From NCBI GenBank assembly GCA_964479445.1, contig CAYZMH010000004.1, positions 1 through 64,000 on the forward strand: 64,000 nt of DNA, in the 5' to 3' direction. This document shows, in pieces, positions 1 to 8,274 of the stretch. Position numbers and translations under genes: made by a program. The stretch is from CAYZMH01 sp964479445. GTDB taxonomy: Bacteria > Bacteroidota > Bacteroidia > Bacteroidales > GCA-2748055. How positions within the stretch are numbered: the stretch's first letter is position 1; each line of letters opens with the position of its first letter. A model generated the notes under the pieces. That model was not told the origin of the DNA. It saw only the letters and a list, made by a program, of their open reading frames with translations, and did no database searches.

Positions 1-1034
1 TAATCATATTCAATTGCATATCCCGGTCTGAAAACCTCCACATCCTTAAGTCCGTCTATCTTTTTTATAGCGTTATACTGAACTTCCCAGGGCAAGGATG
101 ATGAAAAACCATTAATGTAGTATTCTACAGTATGCCAACCTTCCGGTTCCAGGAATAGCTGATGCCGCTCTTTCTCTGCAAAAGTTACAATCTTGTCCTC
201 TATACTCGGACAATACCTCGGTCCAATACTATTGATTGTACCATTGAACATGGGACTTTCGTTAAATCCTTTTTCTAACTCCTGGTGAACAGCGCTATTA
301 GTATAGGCAATATAACAGCTTTTATGATTGGTGTAATCCACCGTATAATCCAGAAAACTAAATTTTCTTCCTTCTTTGTCCCCTTTCTGTTCCTCCAGCT
401 TACTAAAATCAATGGTCCTTCCATCCAGTCTTGCAGGTGTCCCGGTTTTCATCCTTCCCACGTTGAATCCGTGCTCTTCAAGCTGTTCACTTATCCCCAG
501 CGAAGCTGCTTCTCCTATCCTTCCCCCCTCCATTTTTACTTTTCCAACATGCATCAACCCATTAATAAATGTCCCGGCAGTAAGAATAACTGCCTTTGCC
601 CGAAATGTTATTCCCATGGCAGTTACCACGCCCTGAACAGTGTCTCTTTCAATGAGCAGTTGTACTACGGTGTCCTGCCAGAAATGCAGATTAGAATTTG
701 CCTCAAGCACTTTTCTCCACTCCAGGGTAAACATACTTCTGTCGCATTGTGCCCGAGGACTCCACATAGCCGGACCTTTTGACCGATTCAATAATCTGAA
801 TTGAATCATGGATCGATCCGTCACAATTCCAGAGTATCCTCCCAATGCATCAATTTCCCTGATAATCTGACCCTTCGCAATTCCTCCCATAGCAGGATTA
901 CATGACATCTGCGCAAATTTGGTCATGTCCATGGTGATCAGCAAAGTCTTGCTTCCCATACTTGCCGTGGCAGAGGCAGCTTCGCTTCCGGCATGGCCTC
1001 CGCCAACAACAATTACATCATATTCTTTTCCCAT
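1..1034 (-). CDS. mnmG: tRNA uridine-5-carboxymethylaminomethyl synthesis enzyme MnmG (GidA), 3' part beyond window
   Basis: With MnmE, this FAD enzyme installs the carboxymethylaminomethyl group on wobble U34 of certain tRNAs in the cytoplasm. The start at 1034 gives a protein beginning MGKEYDVIVVGGGHAGSEAA, the GxGxxG dinucleotide fold at the extreme N-terminus that is diagnostic of GidA. Other family landmarks follow: SCNPAMGGIAKGQ, EIDALGG, and TGTFINGLMHVG. About 344 of the usual ~620 residues are present, and the frame is open to base 1, so the gene is cut by the window edge and not truncated. It lies 6 bp downstream of ybeY at the end of a long minus-strand run. Identification is secure. 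Confidence 0.96.
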   Translation of the reverse strand, partial: MGKEYDVIVVGGGHAGSEAASATASMGSKTLLITMDMTKFAQMSCNPAMGGIAKGQIIREIDALGGYSGIVTDRSMIQFRLLNRSKGPAMWSPRAQCDRSMFTLEWRKVLEANSNLHFWQDTVVQLLIERDTVQGVVTAMGITFRAKAVILTAGTFINGLMHVGKVKMEGGRIGEAASLGISEQLEEHGFNVGRMKTGTPARLDGRTIDFSKLEEQKGDKEGRKFSFLDYTVDYTNHKSCYIAYTNSAVHQELEKGFNESPMFNGTINSIGPRYCPSIEDKIVTFAEKERHQLFLEPEGWHTVEYYINGFSSSLPWEVQYNAIKKIDGLKDVEVFRPGYAIEYD

Positions 1035-1040
1035 CACGTA

Positions 1041-1460
1041 TTACTCCTTATAATTTCTCAGCTTCTCATTCTCCTTCTTTCTCATTGTCTCTTTCTCAAC
1101 GGGGGTCTTATCGCTATATCCTGTAAGATGCAGCACACCATGAATCATAACTCTACGTAATTCCTCGGTGAATTTAGTTTTATATTTTATTGAATTTTCC
1201 TTTACCTGATCAATGCTTATAAAAACATCACCACTAATAGAACCACCCTCATTGTATTCAAAGGTTATAACGTCTGTGAAGAAATTGTGTTTGAGGTAAG
1301 TCCTGTTAATATCCAGGATTTGTCGATTCGTAACAAATATAAAATTTATCTCCCCGGGGTGGTAATTTTCGGAGATAATTGAATTTTTGATCCATCTCCT
1401 TACATGCGACTCATTTTCTATTTCAAAACCTTCCAGTTCAACATGAAAGTAAATAGCCAT
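1041..1460 (-). CDS. ybeY: Endoribonuclease YbeY, rRNA maturation factor
   Basis: YbeY is a small zinc metalloprotein needed for 16S rRNA 3'-end maturation and ribosome quality control. The 139-residue length is normal. The metal motif is seen as HGVLHLTGYSD, with His107 and His111. The third ligand position, His in the E. coli protein, is Asp117 here, a substitution I believe is common in this phylum. It lies 1 bp after the anti-sigma-type ATPase stop codon and 6 bp before mnmG, consistent with co-transcription. Confidence 0.92.
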   Translation of the reverse strand: MAIYFHVELEGFEIENESHVRRWIKNSIISENYHPGEINFIFVTNRQILDINRTYLKHNFFTDVITFEYNEGGSISGDVFISIDQVKENSIKYKTKFTEELRRVMIHGVLHLTGYSDKTPVEKETMRKKENEKLRNYKE

Positions 1461-1461
1461 T

Positions 1462-1857
1462 TCATACGTAAAATTTTAGCTCTACGACCCTTCCTTTGTT
1501 AAGAAAATTCATTTCATCTGACAACCTGTCCATTAAAAAAATTCCCCGTCCATTTATCTTTTCAAGATTCTCGGGTGCGGTCGGGTCAGGTACTTTTTCA
1601 TAATCAAAACCTTTCCCCTGATCTTCTATGTGTATTACCAATTGATTTTCTTTTTTAGCAATACGTACAAAAACTCTTTTATTAGGATTCGATGCACTTC
1701 CATGAATAATTGCGTTGTTGGTTGCTTCCATAGTAGCAACTAATACATTTCCGTAAATCTCATCACTCAGATCCAATTCCATGGATAGATCATCAATCAG
1801 TTTCTCAACTTTTCTGAGGTTTTGAAGATCGGCTGTTATATCTAGATCCGTTTTCAT
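1462..1857 (-). CDS. ATP-binding protein, anti-sigma-factor kinase-like (HATPase_c_2)
   Basis: This small GHKL-fold ATPase resembles RsbW/SpoIIAB serine kinases. The N box is ATMEATNNAIIHG, the G1 box is EDQGKGFD and the G2 box is GRGIFLMDRL. There is no histidine-kinase dimerisation domain and no membrane segment. I chose the Met at 1857 (131 residues). The longer reading from 1908 begins directly at the upstream stop codon and adds an unconserved-looking MEPFEWF tail. Family knowledge suggests partner-switching control of a sigma factor or an anti-anti-sigma protein, but no STAS partner is in this window, so the target is unknown. Confidence 0.82.
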   Translation of the reverse strand: MKTDLDITADLQNLRKVEKLIDDLSMELDLSDEIYGNVLVATMEATNNAIIHGSASNPNKRVFVRIAKKENQLVIHIEDQGKGFDYEKVPDPTAPENLEKINGRGIFLMDRLSDEMNFLNKGRVVELKFYV

Positions 1858-1908
1858 ATCTACACTTCTGGAACTATTGTATACGTAAAACCACTCAAAA
1901 GGTTCCAA

Positions 1909-3096
1909 TTAATTACTCAACCATTTCTCGGGATCCATCTTTTTTCTTTCCTTCCATATTTCCAGGTGAAGTACAGCCACTTCACTCTCTTCCTCGTTAT
2001 AAATATCTCCAACAACCTGTTTTGCCAACACCTTGTCACCTTTTTTTACCCTAACATTAACCAGATTCTGATAGACAGTTAGGTACTCACCATGTCGTAT
2101 CAATACCGTATAATTCGCTCCCAGAATTGCAATTACACGCGTCACTTCGCCATCAAATATTGCTCTTGCTTTGGTACCACTCTCACTGGTAATGTCAATA
2201 CCGTTGTTTCTTACGGTTACCCCCCTCAGAACCGGATGTGCGTGCTCACCAAATTCTCCGGTCACAACTCCGCGTTCGACAGGCCATGGCATTCTCCCAC
2301 GGTTTTCCGTGAAGTTTTCACCGGTCATACGTTGCTCGGGTGTTAAACTGCTATAGATATTTCCTGCATTCGCTTCCCTTGCTTCCTCCTCAATTAATCG
2401 CTCGATCTCAGCTTCCAGTTCATTTCTTATTTTCTCTTTTTGATTTAATTCTCTTCTTAGCCTATTTTCTTCCCTCTCCAATTCTTTGATAATTCCCTTT
2501 CTCCTTTTCTGCTCACCGATCAGTTTTCTGGATTCACTCTCTTTCTCCTCCAATAAATTTAGCTTCTCTTCGCGTTTTTTGCCAAGCAGTACTTTTTGCC
2601 TTTCCAGCTCGCTTTTAATATGCTCAATTTCCTTAACTGTATTTCTCCTGTATTCACCAAGGTATTTTACATATTTTATCCGTTGGTATGCCTGACCAAT
2701 AGTCTCACTAGCCAGTAGATACATTAACATCTCATATTCCGTATTCCTCTTGTAAACACTATAGACGATTGATTCATACTCCTTCTTTTGTTTCTTAAGT
2801 TTCTGATTATACTCCTCTATTTCCTTTTCTTTTTGCACAATCTCGGAATTCATCATTTCTAATTCATCCTCAATATTATGTATCAAAGACTCCCTGTAAT
2901 TGATCCCTTTCTGTACCAACTGAAGGCGATCTAAACTGGTTTTCCGTTGAGTTGCAGTCTTTGCCAATAAAGTCCTGGTCTGCTCAATCTCCTGCAACAT
3001 TTTTTGTTTCTGTTGCTCCAACTCCTTCTTCTCCTGTCCGTAACAGACATAAGCTCCTATCAAACTCACTATTATGAACAAGATCTTCTTCATCAA
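1909..3096 (-). CDS. EnvC-like murein hydrolase activator: coiled coil plus degenerate LytM/M23 domain
   Basis: Secreted 395-residue protein with a signal peptide (residues 1-20, ending VCYG), long Lys/Glu/Gln-rich coiled coils at about 22-115 and 155-240, and a C-terminal LytM fold at about 268-390. The LytM active site is degenerate. The GxxHxGxD motif reads VRNNGIDI, with Asn298 in place of His, and the HxH pair reads HLE at 377-379. By analogy with EnvC and NlpD it should bind and activate an amidase and not cut peptidoglycan itself. Its start overlaps the DUF4292 stop by 4 bp. The cluster TPR, DUF4292, M23-like recurs in Bacteroidetes, suggesting an envelope or division role. Confidence 0.85.
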   Translation of the reverse strand: MMKKILFIIVSLIGAYVCYGQEKKELEQQKQKMLQEIEQTRTLLAKTATQRKTSLDRLQLVQKGINYRESLIHNIEDELEMMNSEIVQKEKEIEEYNQKLKKQKKEYESIVYSVYKRNTEYEMLMYLLASETIGQAYQRIKYVKYLGEYRRNTVKEIEHIKSELERQKVLLGKKREEKLNLLEEKESESRKLIGEQKRRKGIIKELEREENRLRRELNQKEKIRNELEAEIERLIEEEAREANAGNIYSSLTPEQRMTGENFTENRGRMPWPVERGVVTGEFGEHAHPVLRGVTVRNNGIDITSESGTKARAIFDGEVTRVIAILGANYTVLIRHGEYLTVYQNLVNVRVKKGDKVLAKQVVGDIYNEEESEVAVLHLEIWKERKKMDPEKWLSN

Positions 3097-3839
3097 AGTG
3101 TAATCGTATGGTATTTTGATCTATTATAGTCCATATTAAAAAACACTTTCTCACCCGGTCTAACTCTTCCTCCTTCTGTGTGAATTACCATATCTTTTAC
3201 TATATAATTTGCGTAAACCGTAAATGAAAAATCACCGGTTCTTTCACCTACAACATACTCATCTGTCCTGATGTTATAAAATTCAAACCGCTGAAGAATC
3301 AGTCCCGGTGTTTGGTAATTTATATAGCTTCTGATTCCCTTATCAGAATGATCTATTCGTATACCATGGTCTTTGTCTTTAAAAATATTAGATTCTCCAC
3401 ATAGTTCATACTTATCAACCAATAATTTAACTTCCTGAAAATCTACAGGTAGCATTTTATCACCCTTTGGTATATTATATGTATAAACCAGTTTATCCAG
3501 CCTATTAATAAACATCATACTATCAGCAGTGATCAAACCCCTAATCAACTCAAATCCTGCCTTTTGAGCATTAAAATACAATGCTGAATCCTTAATATAA
3601 TATAAATTAATCTCAGCTCTGTATTTTTCTTCCTGCCACTCAATCTCTGCTTTTACATTATCTATCAATAATGTATTATTACTTTTCTCCTCCCTGCAAA
3701 AGCTATCTAAGTCTACAATATTTCTGTCAATCTTATCTGAATTTATATTCAGCACAGCACACCCACTGACCGTCATTAAAACGCAGATAAGTAAAATAAT
3801 TCTAACTGCTTTACTTATTCTTCTCTTCTCTGATTTCAC
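3093..3839 (-). CDS. DUF4292 lipoprotein
   Basis: Probable periplasmic lipoprotein of 248 residues. A basic N-terminus (MKSEKRRISK) and hydrophobic segment lead to a lipobox ending VSGC, with Cys27 as the acylation site. The remainder is predicted beta-rich, with a length and pattern matching DUF4292, a Bacteroidetes family that may be LolA/LolB-like. The start overlaps the TPR gene by 29 bp and the end overlaps the EnvC-like gene by 4 bp, so the three are probably co-translated. I cannot assign a biochemical role from the sequence. Confidence 0.82.
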   Translation of the reverse strand: MKSEKRRISKAVRIILLICVLMTVSGCAVLNINSDKIDRNIVDLDSFCREEKSNNTLLIDNVKAEIEWQEEKYRAEINLYYIKDSALYFNAQKAGFELIRGLITADSMMFINRLDKLVYTYNIPKGDKMLPVDFQEVKLLVDKYELCGESNIFKDKDHGIRIDHSDKGIRSYINYQTPGLILQRFEFYNIRTDEYVVGERTGDFSFTVYANYIVKDMVIHTEGGRVRPGEKVFFNMDYNRSKYHTITL

Positions 3840-5508
3840 CTATTTTTTTTTCAATTCGTTCTTTATCGCCCCCTAAAATAATAGCCTTATTGTAAAATGA
3901 AACAGCTATTTCATAACTTCCCAACGCTTTTTGTATATCCCCTGCATGCTCATTAATCTCCGGATCATTTTCTCCTCCTGATTCAATCGCTCTATTGATA
4001 TATTTTTCAGCAGACTCTAATTCCCCTATTTTATATAAGACCCACGCATGTGTATCAAGAAAAGTATAATTCTCCGGGTTTTTACTGATAACCTTTTTAC
4101 TCCATTTCCGTGCATCATTTAAATTAACTTCCCTGTTTGCCAGATAATAGCTATAATTATTCAATACCATATAATTTTCCGGATTCTCTTTTATAATCCT
4201 CCGAAACATGTTATCAGCTTCTTCATAACGTTTTAACTGATGAAGAGACTCTGCTTTCAACATTTCAACCTGTGTCGCGTTACGTTCGTCCAGTTCACCT
4301 ATTTCCAATTCATCCAATACCATAAACGCGGTATCGTATATCTCCTCTTCATAATATCCCAACGCCATAAAAAATTTTGCTTCCGTACTATCCGGAAAGT
4401 TATTTAAAGCTTGTTGGCTAATGTTTATCAGATCACTGTAATTACCTGTTATATTGGCTAGTAACATACCTTGTCGCCAGCTCTCATATCGTTTAAGGCT
4501 TTCTCCCAGCATGGGTTTAATAATCTGCAGTGCATTTTCATAATTCTCTCCTTCTATATAAAAATCAAAAGCCACAAAATTTACTTCCCTATTCTGAGGA
4601 TATGTATCCATTAGTGATTTGATTAATTGATTCATTTCAGGATAATACTTCTCTATATAACTTTCATTTCCTGCATAATATCGGAATATAGATATCTTTC
4701 TCTCCAGTCTAATATCTTTATCATTAAAGGATTTTGCCAGGTAGTTTAAACTCTTTTTCATATCCCCTTTTTTCCGGTAATAATCAGCCAGATTCGTAAG
4801 CGCAAATACGTTGTTGCTATCCAACGCAATTACCTCTTCATAATATGCTGCAGCCTCATCATTTTTTCCGCCTTTTAATGACAATTCCGCAGCCATCACA
4901 TGAAATTGTACGGCCTCCGGAAACACTTCTATCAATTTTTTCATCTCTTTCCTGGCTTCCAGGAATTTTTTCTCTTGCTCGTAGATATTAGCTCTCAACA
5001 AGGTAACCTTTTCTGAAATGCCTTTATTTTTTTCAATATCTCGTAAAACCCGTAATGCTTTTCGCTCTTTTCCTCTCATTGCTAATACATTAGCATACTT
5101 AAAGGTCATTTCTGTCTTCTTGATATTTGATTCAATAGCACTAACCAGTACCTTTTCTGCCTGTTTGTATTCCTCCTGAATAATCAATATTTCTACGTAT
5201 CCCTTTATATACCAGTAATTTTGTGGCTCCTCTTCATAGGCTTTCTGAAAATTATTCTTTGCCTTTGCGGGTTCCTCTTTCATAAGGTAAAGAGACCCTA
5301 ACTCAAAATTTGCTACTGGTACATTATTATTCTCTTTAAGCACCAATTTATATAGTTTAATAGCCCCGGGTATATTTCCGAGATTTTTTTGTTTAACAGC
5401 CTCTATCAATGCATATTGATACTCGTTATCACCTTCGGCTTCCTGCCCATAGAGAGCCGTATGAACTGTTATCAAAAATCCTATAAGCAGACAGATGTTT
5501 TTTCTCAT
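3811..5508 (-). CDS. Secreted tetratricopeptide-repeat protein
   Basis: A 565-residue protein with an N-terminal signal sequence (MRKNICLLIGFLITVHTALYG) followed by TPR units over nearly the whole length, for example around residues 45-80, 205-260 and 410-540 (typical pieces are NFELGSLYL, ALTNLADYYRKKGD and AWVLYKIGELESAEKYI). TPRs mediate protein-protein contacts. Location next to an EnvC-like protein and a DUF4292 lipoprotein suggests a periplasmic envelope-assembly scaffold, but this is inference from context. It follows dut by 6 bp. Confidence 0.85.
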   Translation of the reverse strand: MRKNICLLIGFLITVHTALYGQEAEGDNEYQYALIEAVKQKNLGNIPGAIKLYKLVLKENNNVPVANFELGSLYLMKEEPAKAKNNFQKAYEEEPQNYWYIKGYVEILIIQEEYKQAEKVLVSAIESNIKKTEMTFKYANVLAMRGKERKALRVLRDIEKNKGISEKVTLLRANIYEQEKKFLEARKEMKKLIEVFPEAVQFHVMAAELSLKGGKNDEAAAYYEEVIALDSNNVFALTNLADYYRKKGDMKKSLNYLAKSFNDKDIRLERKISIFRYYAGNESYIEKYYPEMNQLIKSLMDTYPQNREVNFVAFDFYIEGENYENALQIIKPMLGESLKRYESWRQGMLLANITGNYSDLINISQQALNNFPDSTEAKFFMALGYYEEEIYDTAFMVLDELEIGELDERNATQVEMLKAESLHQLKRYEEADNMFRRIIKENPENYMVLNNYSYYLANREVNLNDARKWSKKVISKNPENYTFLDTHAWVLYKIGELESAEKYINRAIESGGENDPEINEHAGDIQKALGSYEIAVSFYNKAIILGGDKERIEKKIGEIREEKNK

Positions 5509-5514
5509 AATCCT

Positions 5515-5949
5515 CTATTTCTTACCTGTATGACCAAACCCTCCGGAACCTCGTTTTGTTCCCTTCAGCGTCTCTGCCTCAATAAAAGCAACCTGTTCCA
5601 CTTTCGAGATTACCATCTGGCAAATTCTCTCCCCTTTTTCTATCTGATATGGAGAATCAGACAAATTAACAAGGATTACACCAATTTCTCCCCTGTAATC
5701 AGAATCAATGGTTCCCGGACTGTTTAAAACGCTAATACCATGTTTAATGGCAAGACCACTTCGTGGCCTTATCTGCGCTTCAAATCCAACCGGTAACTCC
5801 ATAAAAAGTCCCGTGGGTATAAGCGCCCGTCCTAGAGGTTGAAGTACAATTTCCTCCTCATTATTGGCCCTCAGGTCAACTCCTGCAGAAAATATTGTTT
5901 CATATTTTGGTAACGAAAAGTCTGACCGATTGATTATTCTTATTTCCAT
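5515..5949 (-). CDS. dut: Deoxyuridine 5'-triphosphate nucleotidohydrolase (dUTPase)
   Basis: Trimeric dUTPase converts dUTP to dUMP, keeping uracil out of DNA and supplying dTMP synthesis. All five motifs are visible: AGVDLRA, PRSGLA, GTIDSDYRGEI, GERICQM and the C-terminal RGSGGFGHTG that closes over the site. The start at 5949 (MEIRIINRS, 144 residues) matches the usual family length and lies 2 bp beyond the flippase stop. The upstream in-frame Met codons at 5976 and 6024 would lie inside the flippase gene and are less likely. Confidence 0.95.
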   Translation of the reverse strand: MEIRIINRSDFSLPKYETIFSAGVDLRANNEEEIVLQPLGRALIPTGLFMELPVGFEAQIRPRSGLAIKHGISVLNSPGTIDSDYRGEIGVILVNLSDSPYQIEKGERICQMVISKVEQVAFIEAETLKGTKRGSGGFGHTGKK

Positions 5950-5951
5950 AT

Positions 5952-7433
5952 TTAATTGCTTCTGTATATTTTCCATTTTTCTCTTTCCATATACACATAA
6001 AAACTTGCTGCAAGTAATATCCATATTGGTTTAAAATAAAATGCCACCTCAGGAATATATTGCTGAAAACTCAGGTCTGCTCCAAATATCATAACTGCTA
6101 TTGCTATGTACAGCAGTATTCGCAATACATTATACGGTATTTTATAAATTCTTCTGGACCAAAGATACGATAATACAACCATGATTGAATAACATAGCAG
6201 ATGTCCCCATGCAGAAGCTCTGTATCCAAATGATGGAATAAACAATACATTGACAAGTATGGTAACCAATGCTCCTGTAAATACCAATATGGCACCTATC
6301 CATGTTTTGTTTGTAAGCTTGTACCAAACCGACATATTGAAAAAAATTCCCATAATCAGATTTGCCATTAATACGACAGGAACTATGTCCAAACCATCAC
6401 GGAAATCAGGACCGATAAAAAGCTTAAAATAGTCAATATAAAGCGTTACAACCAAAAATACCATAAGTCCGGGTATCATAAAAAACCGCAAAACATCCGC
6501 ATATAGATTCCTTGCTTTTTTATGCCCTGATTTAGAGAAAAAAAATGGTTCAGCTGCATACTTAAACATCTGCACATACAACGTCATCAATACAGCAAGC
6601 TTGAAATTTGCACCGTAGATCCCCAGTTGCGCCATGGGCCCAACTTCAATTGGTAACAGATGTTTTAACAAAATTCGGTCCAGCGCTTCATTTACTGTAC
6701 CGGCCAATCCTGCAATTAATAATGGATATGCATATTTTAGCATCTTACGCAACAAACCCATATCAACTTTTCCCTTAAACGCTTCAATAATTTCACCTGA
6801 GAGCAAAATCAATTTTATGATAGAGGCAACCAAATTTGAAATCAGTACATACCCTACTCCAATATTCGGATTGTAAATCGTATTCAACCACTCTGTGCTA
6901 TCCATCCTATTCGGACAATAATAGAGAAAGAACCCGTTAAGCCCGATGTTGACAAGAACTTCTATAATCCTGATAATAGCATATTTAGCAGGTTTATTCA
7001 ATAACCTGATTCGTGCAAAGGGAATTGCTGTAAACGCATCAATGGCAACAATAAGGGCCAACCATCGAATATATTCTTCATGGTTCACATACCCCACAAT
7101 AGCACTAACCGGCTTGATAAACATCAAAACAGCCGTAATAAATAATACCGAAGTTGTAAACAATGAAGTTAGTGCACTGCTATATACAGCATTCCTGTCG
7201 CTTTTTTCGTTCGCAAAACGAAAAAAACCCGTCTCCATCCCATAGGTTAAAATAACCAATAAGAATACTACATAGGCATATAACTCAGTTATAATCCCAT
7301 ATTCCTCTCGTGGAAAAATTCGGGTATAAAAGGGCGTTAATAAAAGATAATTCAGCACCCTCGGTAAGACAATTCCAAGGCCGTACACGGCTGTCTGACC
7401 AAATAATTGCTTTATGGGATTACTGCTTCTCAC
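5952..7433 (-). CDS. Polysaccharide/lipid-linked oligosaccharide flippase (MOP superfamily)
   Basis: A 493-residue integral membrane protein with roughly a dozen to fourteen hydrophobic segments. The N-terminus (KQLFGQTAVYGLGIVLPR) resembles Wzx/RfbX-type polysaccharide exporters, which flip undecaprenyl-linked glycans to the periplasmic face. No glycan biosynthesis genes adjoin it here, so the substrate cannot be inferred. A lipid II flippase role (MurJ) is possible but the N-terminal pattern fits Wzx better. It overlaps the TIGR01777 gene by 14 bp. Confidence 0.82.
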   Translation of the reverse strand: MRSSNPIKQLFGQTAVYGLGIVLPRVLNYLLLTPFYTRIFPREEYGIITELYAYVVFLLVILTYGMETGFFRFANEKSDRNAVYSSALTSLFTTSVLFITAVLMFIKPVSAIVGYVNHEEYIRWLALIVAIDAFTAIPFARIRLLNKPAKYAIIRIIEVLVNIGLNGFFLYYCPNRMDSTEWLNTIYNPNIGVGYVLISNLVASIIKLILLSGEIIEAFKGKVDMGLLRKMLKYAYPLLIAGLAGTVNEALDRILLKHLLPIEVGPMAQLGIYGANFKLAVLMTLYVQMFKYAAEPFFFSKSGHKKARNLYADVLRFFMIPGLMVFLVVTLYIDYFKLFIGPDFRDGLDIVPVVLMANLIMGIFFNMSVWYKLTNKTWIGAILVFTGALVTILVNVLFIPSFGYRASAWGHLLCYSIMVVLSYLWSRRIYKIPYNVLRILLYIAIAVMIFGADLSFQQYIPEVAFYFKPIWILLAASFYVYMEREKWKIYRSN

Positions 7434-8274
7434 GCATCAAATCTCTGAATACCTGCTCAATTTTTTTAAATCTGAAAGTAAATCCCTCTTCCATTAATCT
7501 TCGAGGTGTTACGGTATGGCCCTTAATCAATATATCTGCAGCTTCTCCATAGATCATCCTGAATATAAAAGCGGGTATTCTGAATAAAACCTGGCGGTTC
7601 ATGGATTTTCCCAACTCTTTGACAAACTTCTTGTTTGTAACGGGTTCAGGGGCAGTTAAATTAAATATCCCATTTTTTCTCTCTTTCACAATATACCTTA
7701 TTGCTCCACAAACATCTTCTATATGAATAAACGAATATACCTGCTTTCCACTTCCTATCACAGCACCCAGGCCTATTTTCGTCATCCTTGTCAGCGTGGG
7801 GAGAGCACCCCCGCTATTACCACATACCAAGCCCAATCTAACTATTACCAGCTCTACCGACCCGTCAATATGCTCCAGGGCCCCTTCCCAATTCCTGACC
7901 AGCTTTGGCAAATAACCATTTCCCTCCGTGAAATGCAGCTCATCATGATAATTACCATATTCATAAACTCCTATTGCTGATGCATTTATGAACAGATGTG
8001 GCTTTTTCTTAAGCGCATTCACAATTTCAATAAGACAATGCGTAAATTTTATTCTGCTTGCCTCTATATTTCGCCGGTTTCTCTTGCTCCATCTCTTCAG
8101 AACAGGTGAACCTGCAAAATTCATGATCACATCCACATCCTCCAAACGATTTATTAATGTATCATCCCTCCTGTAAACTTCTTGTCTGTCGATTAGGATA
8201 AATTCAGCATCAGCAAAGTGTTTTATGACAGCATCTCCAATAAACCCCCTGTAACCGGCAATCCCAATTTTCAT
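7420..8274 (-). CDS. TIGR01777-family NAD(P)-dependent epimerase/oxidoreductase (YfcH-like)
   Basis: A 284-residue extended short-chain dehydrogenase-type protein. The nucleotide-binding motif GYRGFIG (Gly7, Gly10, Gly13) is at the N-terminus. Family landmarks include NFAGSPV, NASAIGVY, RLGLVCG and the C-terminal DUF1731-like segment with TPRRLMEEGFTF. Substrates of TIGR01777 proteins are largely unknown, although plant and bacterial relatives affect cell division or lipid metabolism. It overlaps the patatin gene by 4 bp. Confidence 0.88.
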   Translation of the reverse strand: MKIGIAGYRGFIGDAVIKHFADAEFILIDRQEVYRRDDTLINRLEDVDVIMNFAGSPVLKRWSKRNRRNIEASRIKFTHCLIEIVNALKKKPHLFINASAIGVYEYGNYHDELHFTEGNGYLPKLVRNWEGALEHIDGSVELVIVRLGLVCGNSGGALPTLTRMTKIGLGAVIGSGKQVYSFIHIEDVCGAIRYIVKERKNGIFNLTAPEPVTNKKFVKELGKSMNRQVLFRIPAFIFRMIYGEAADILIKGHTVTPRRLMEEGFTFRFKKIEQVFRDLMREKQ

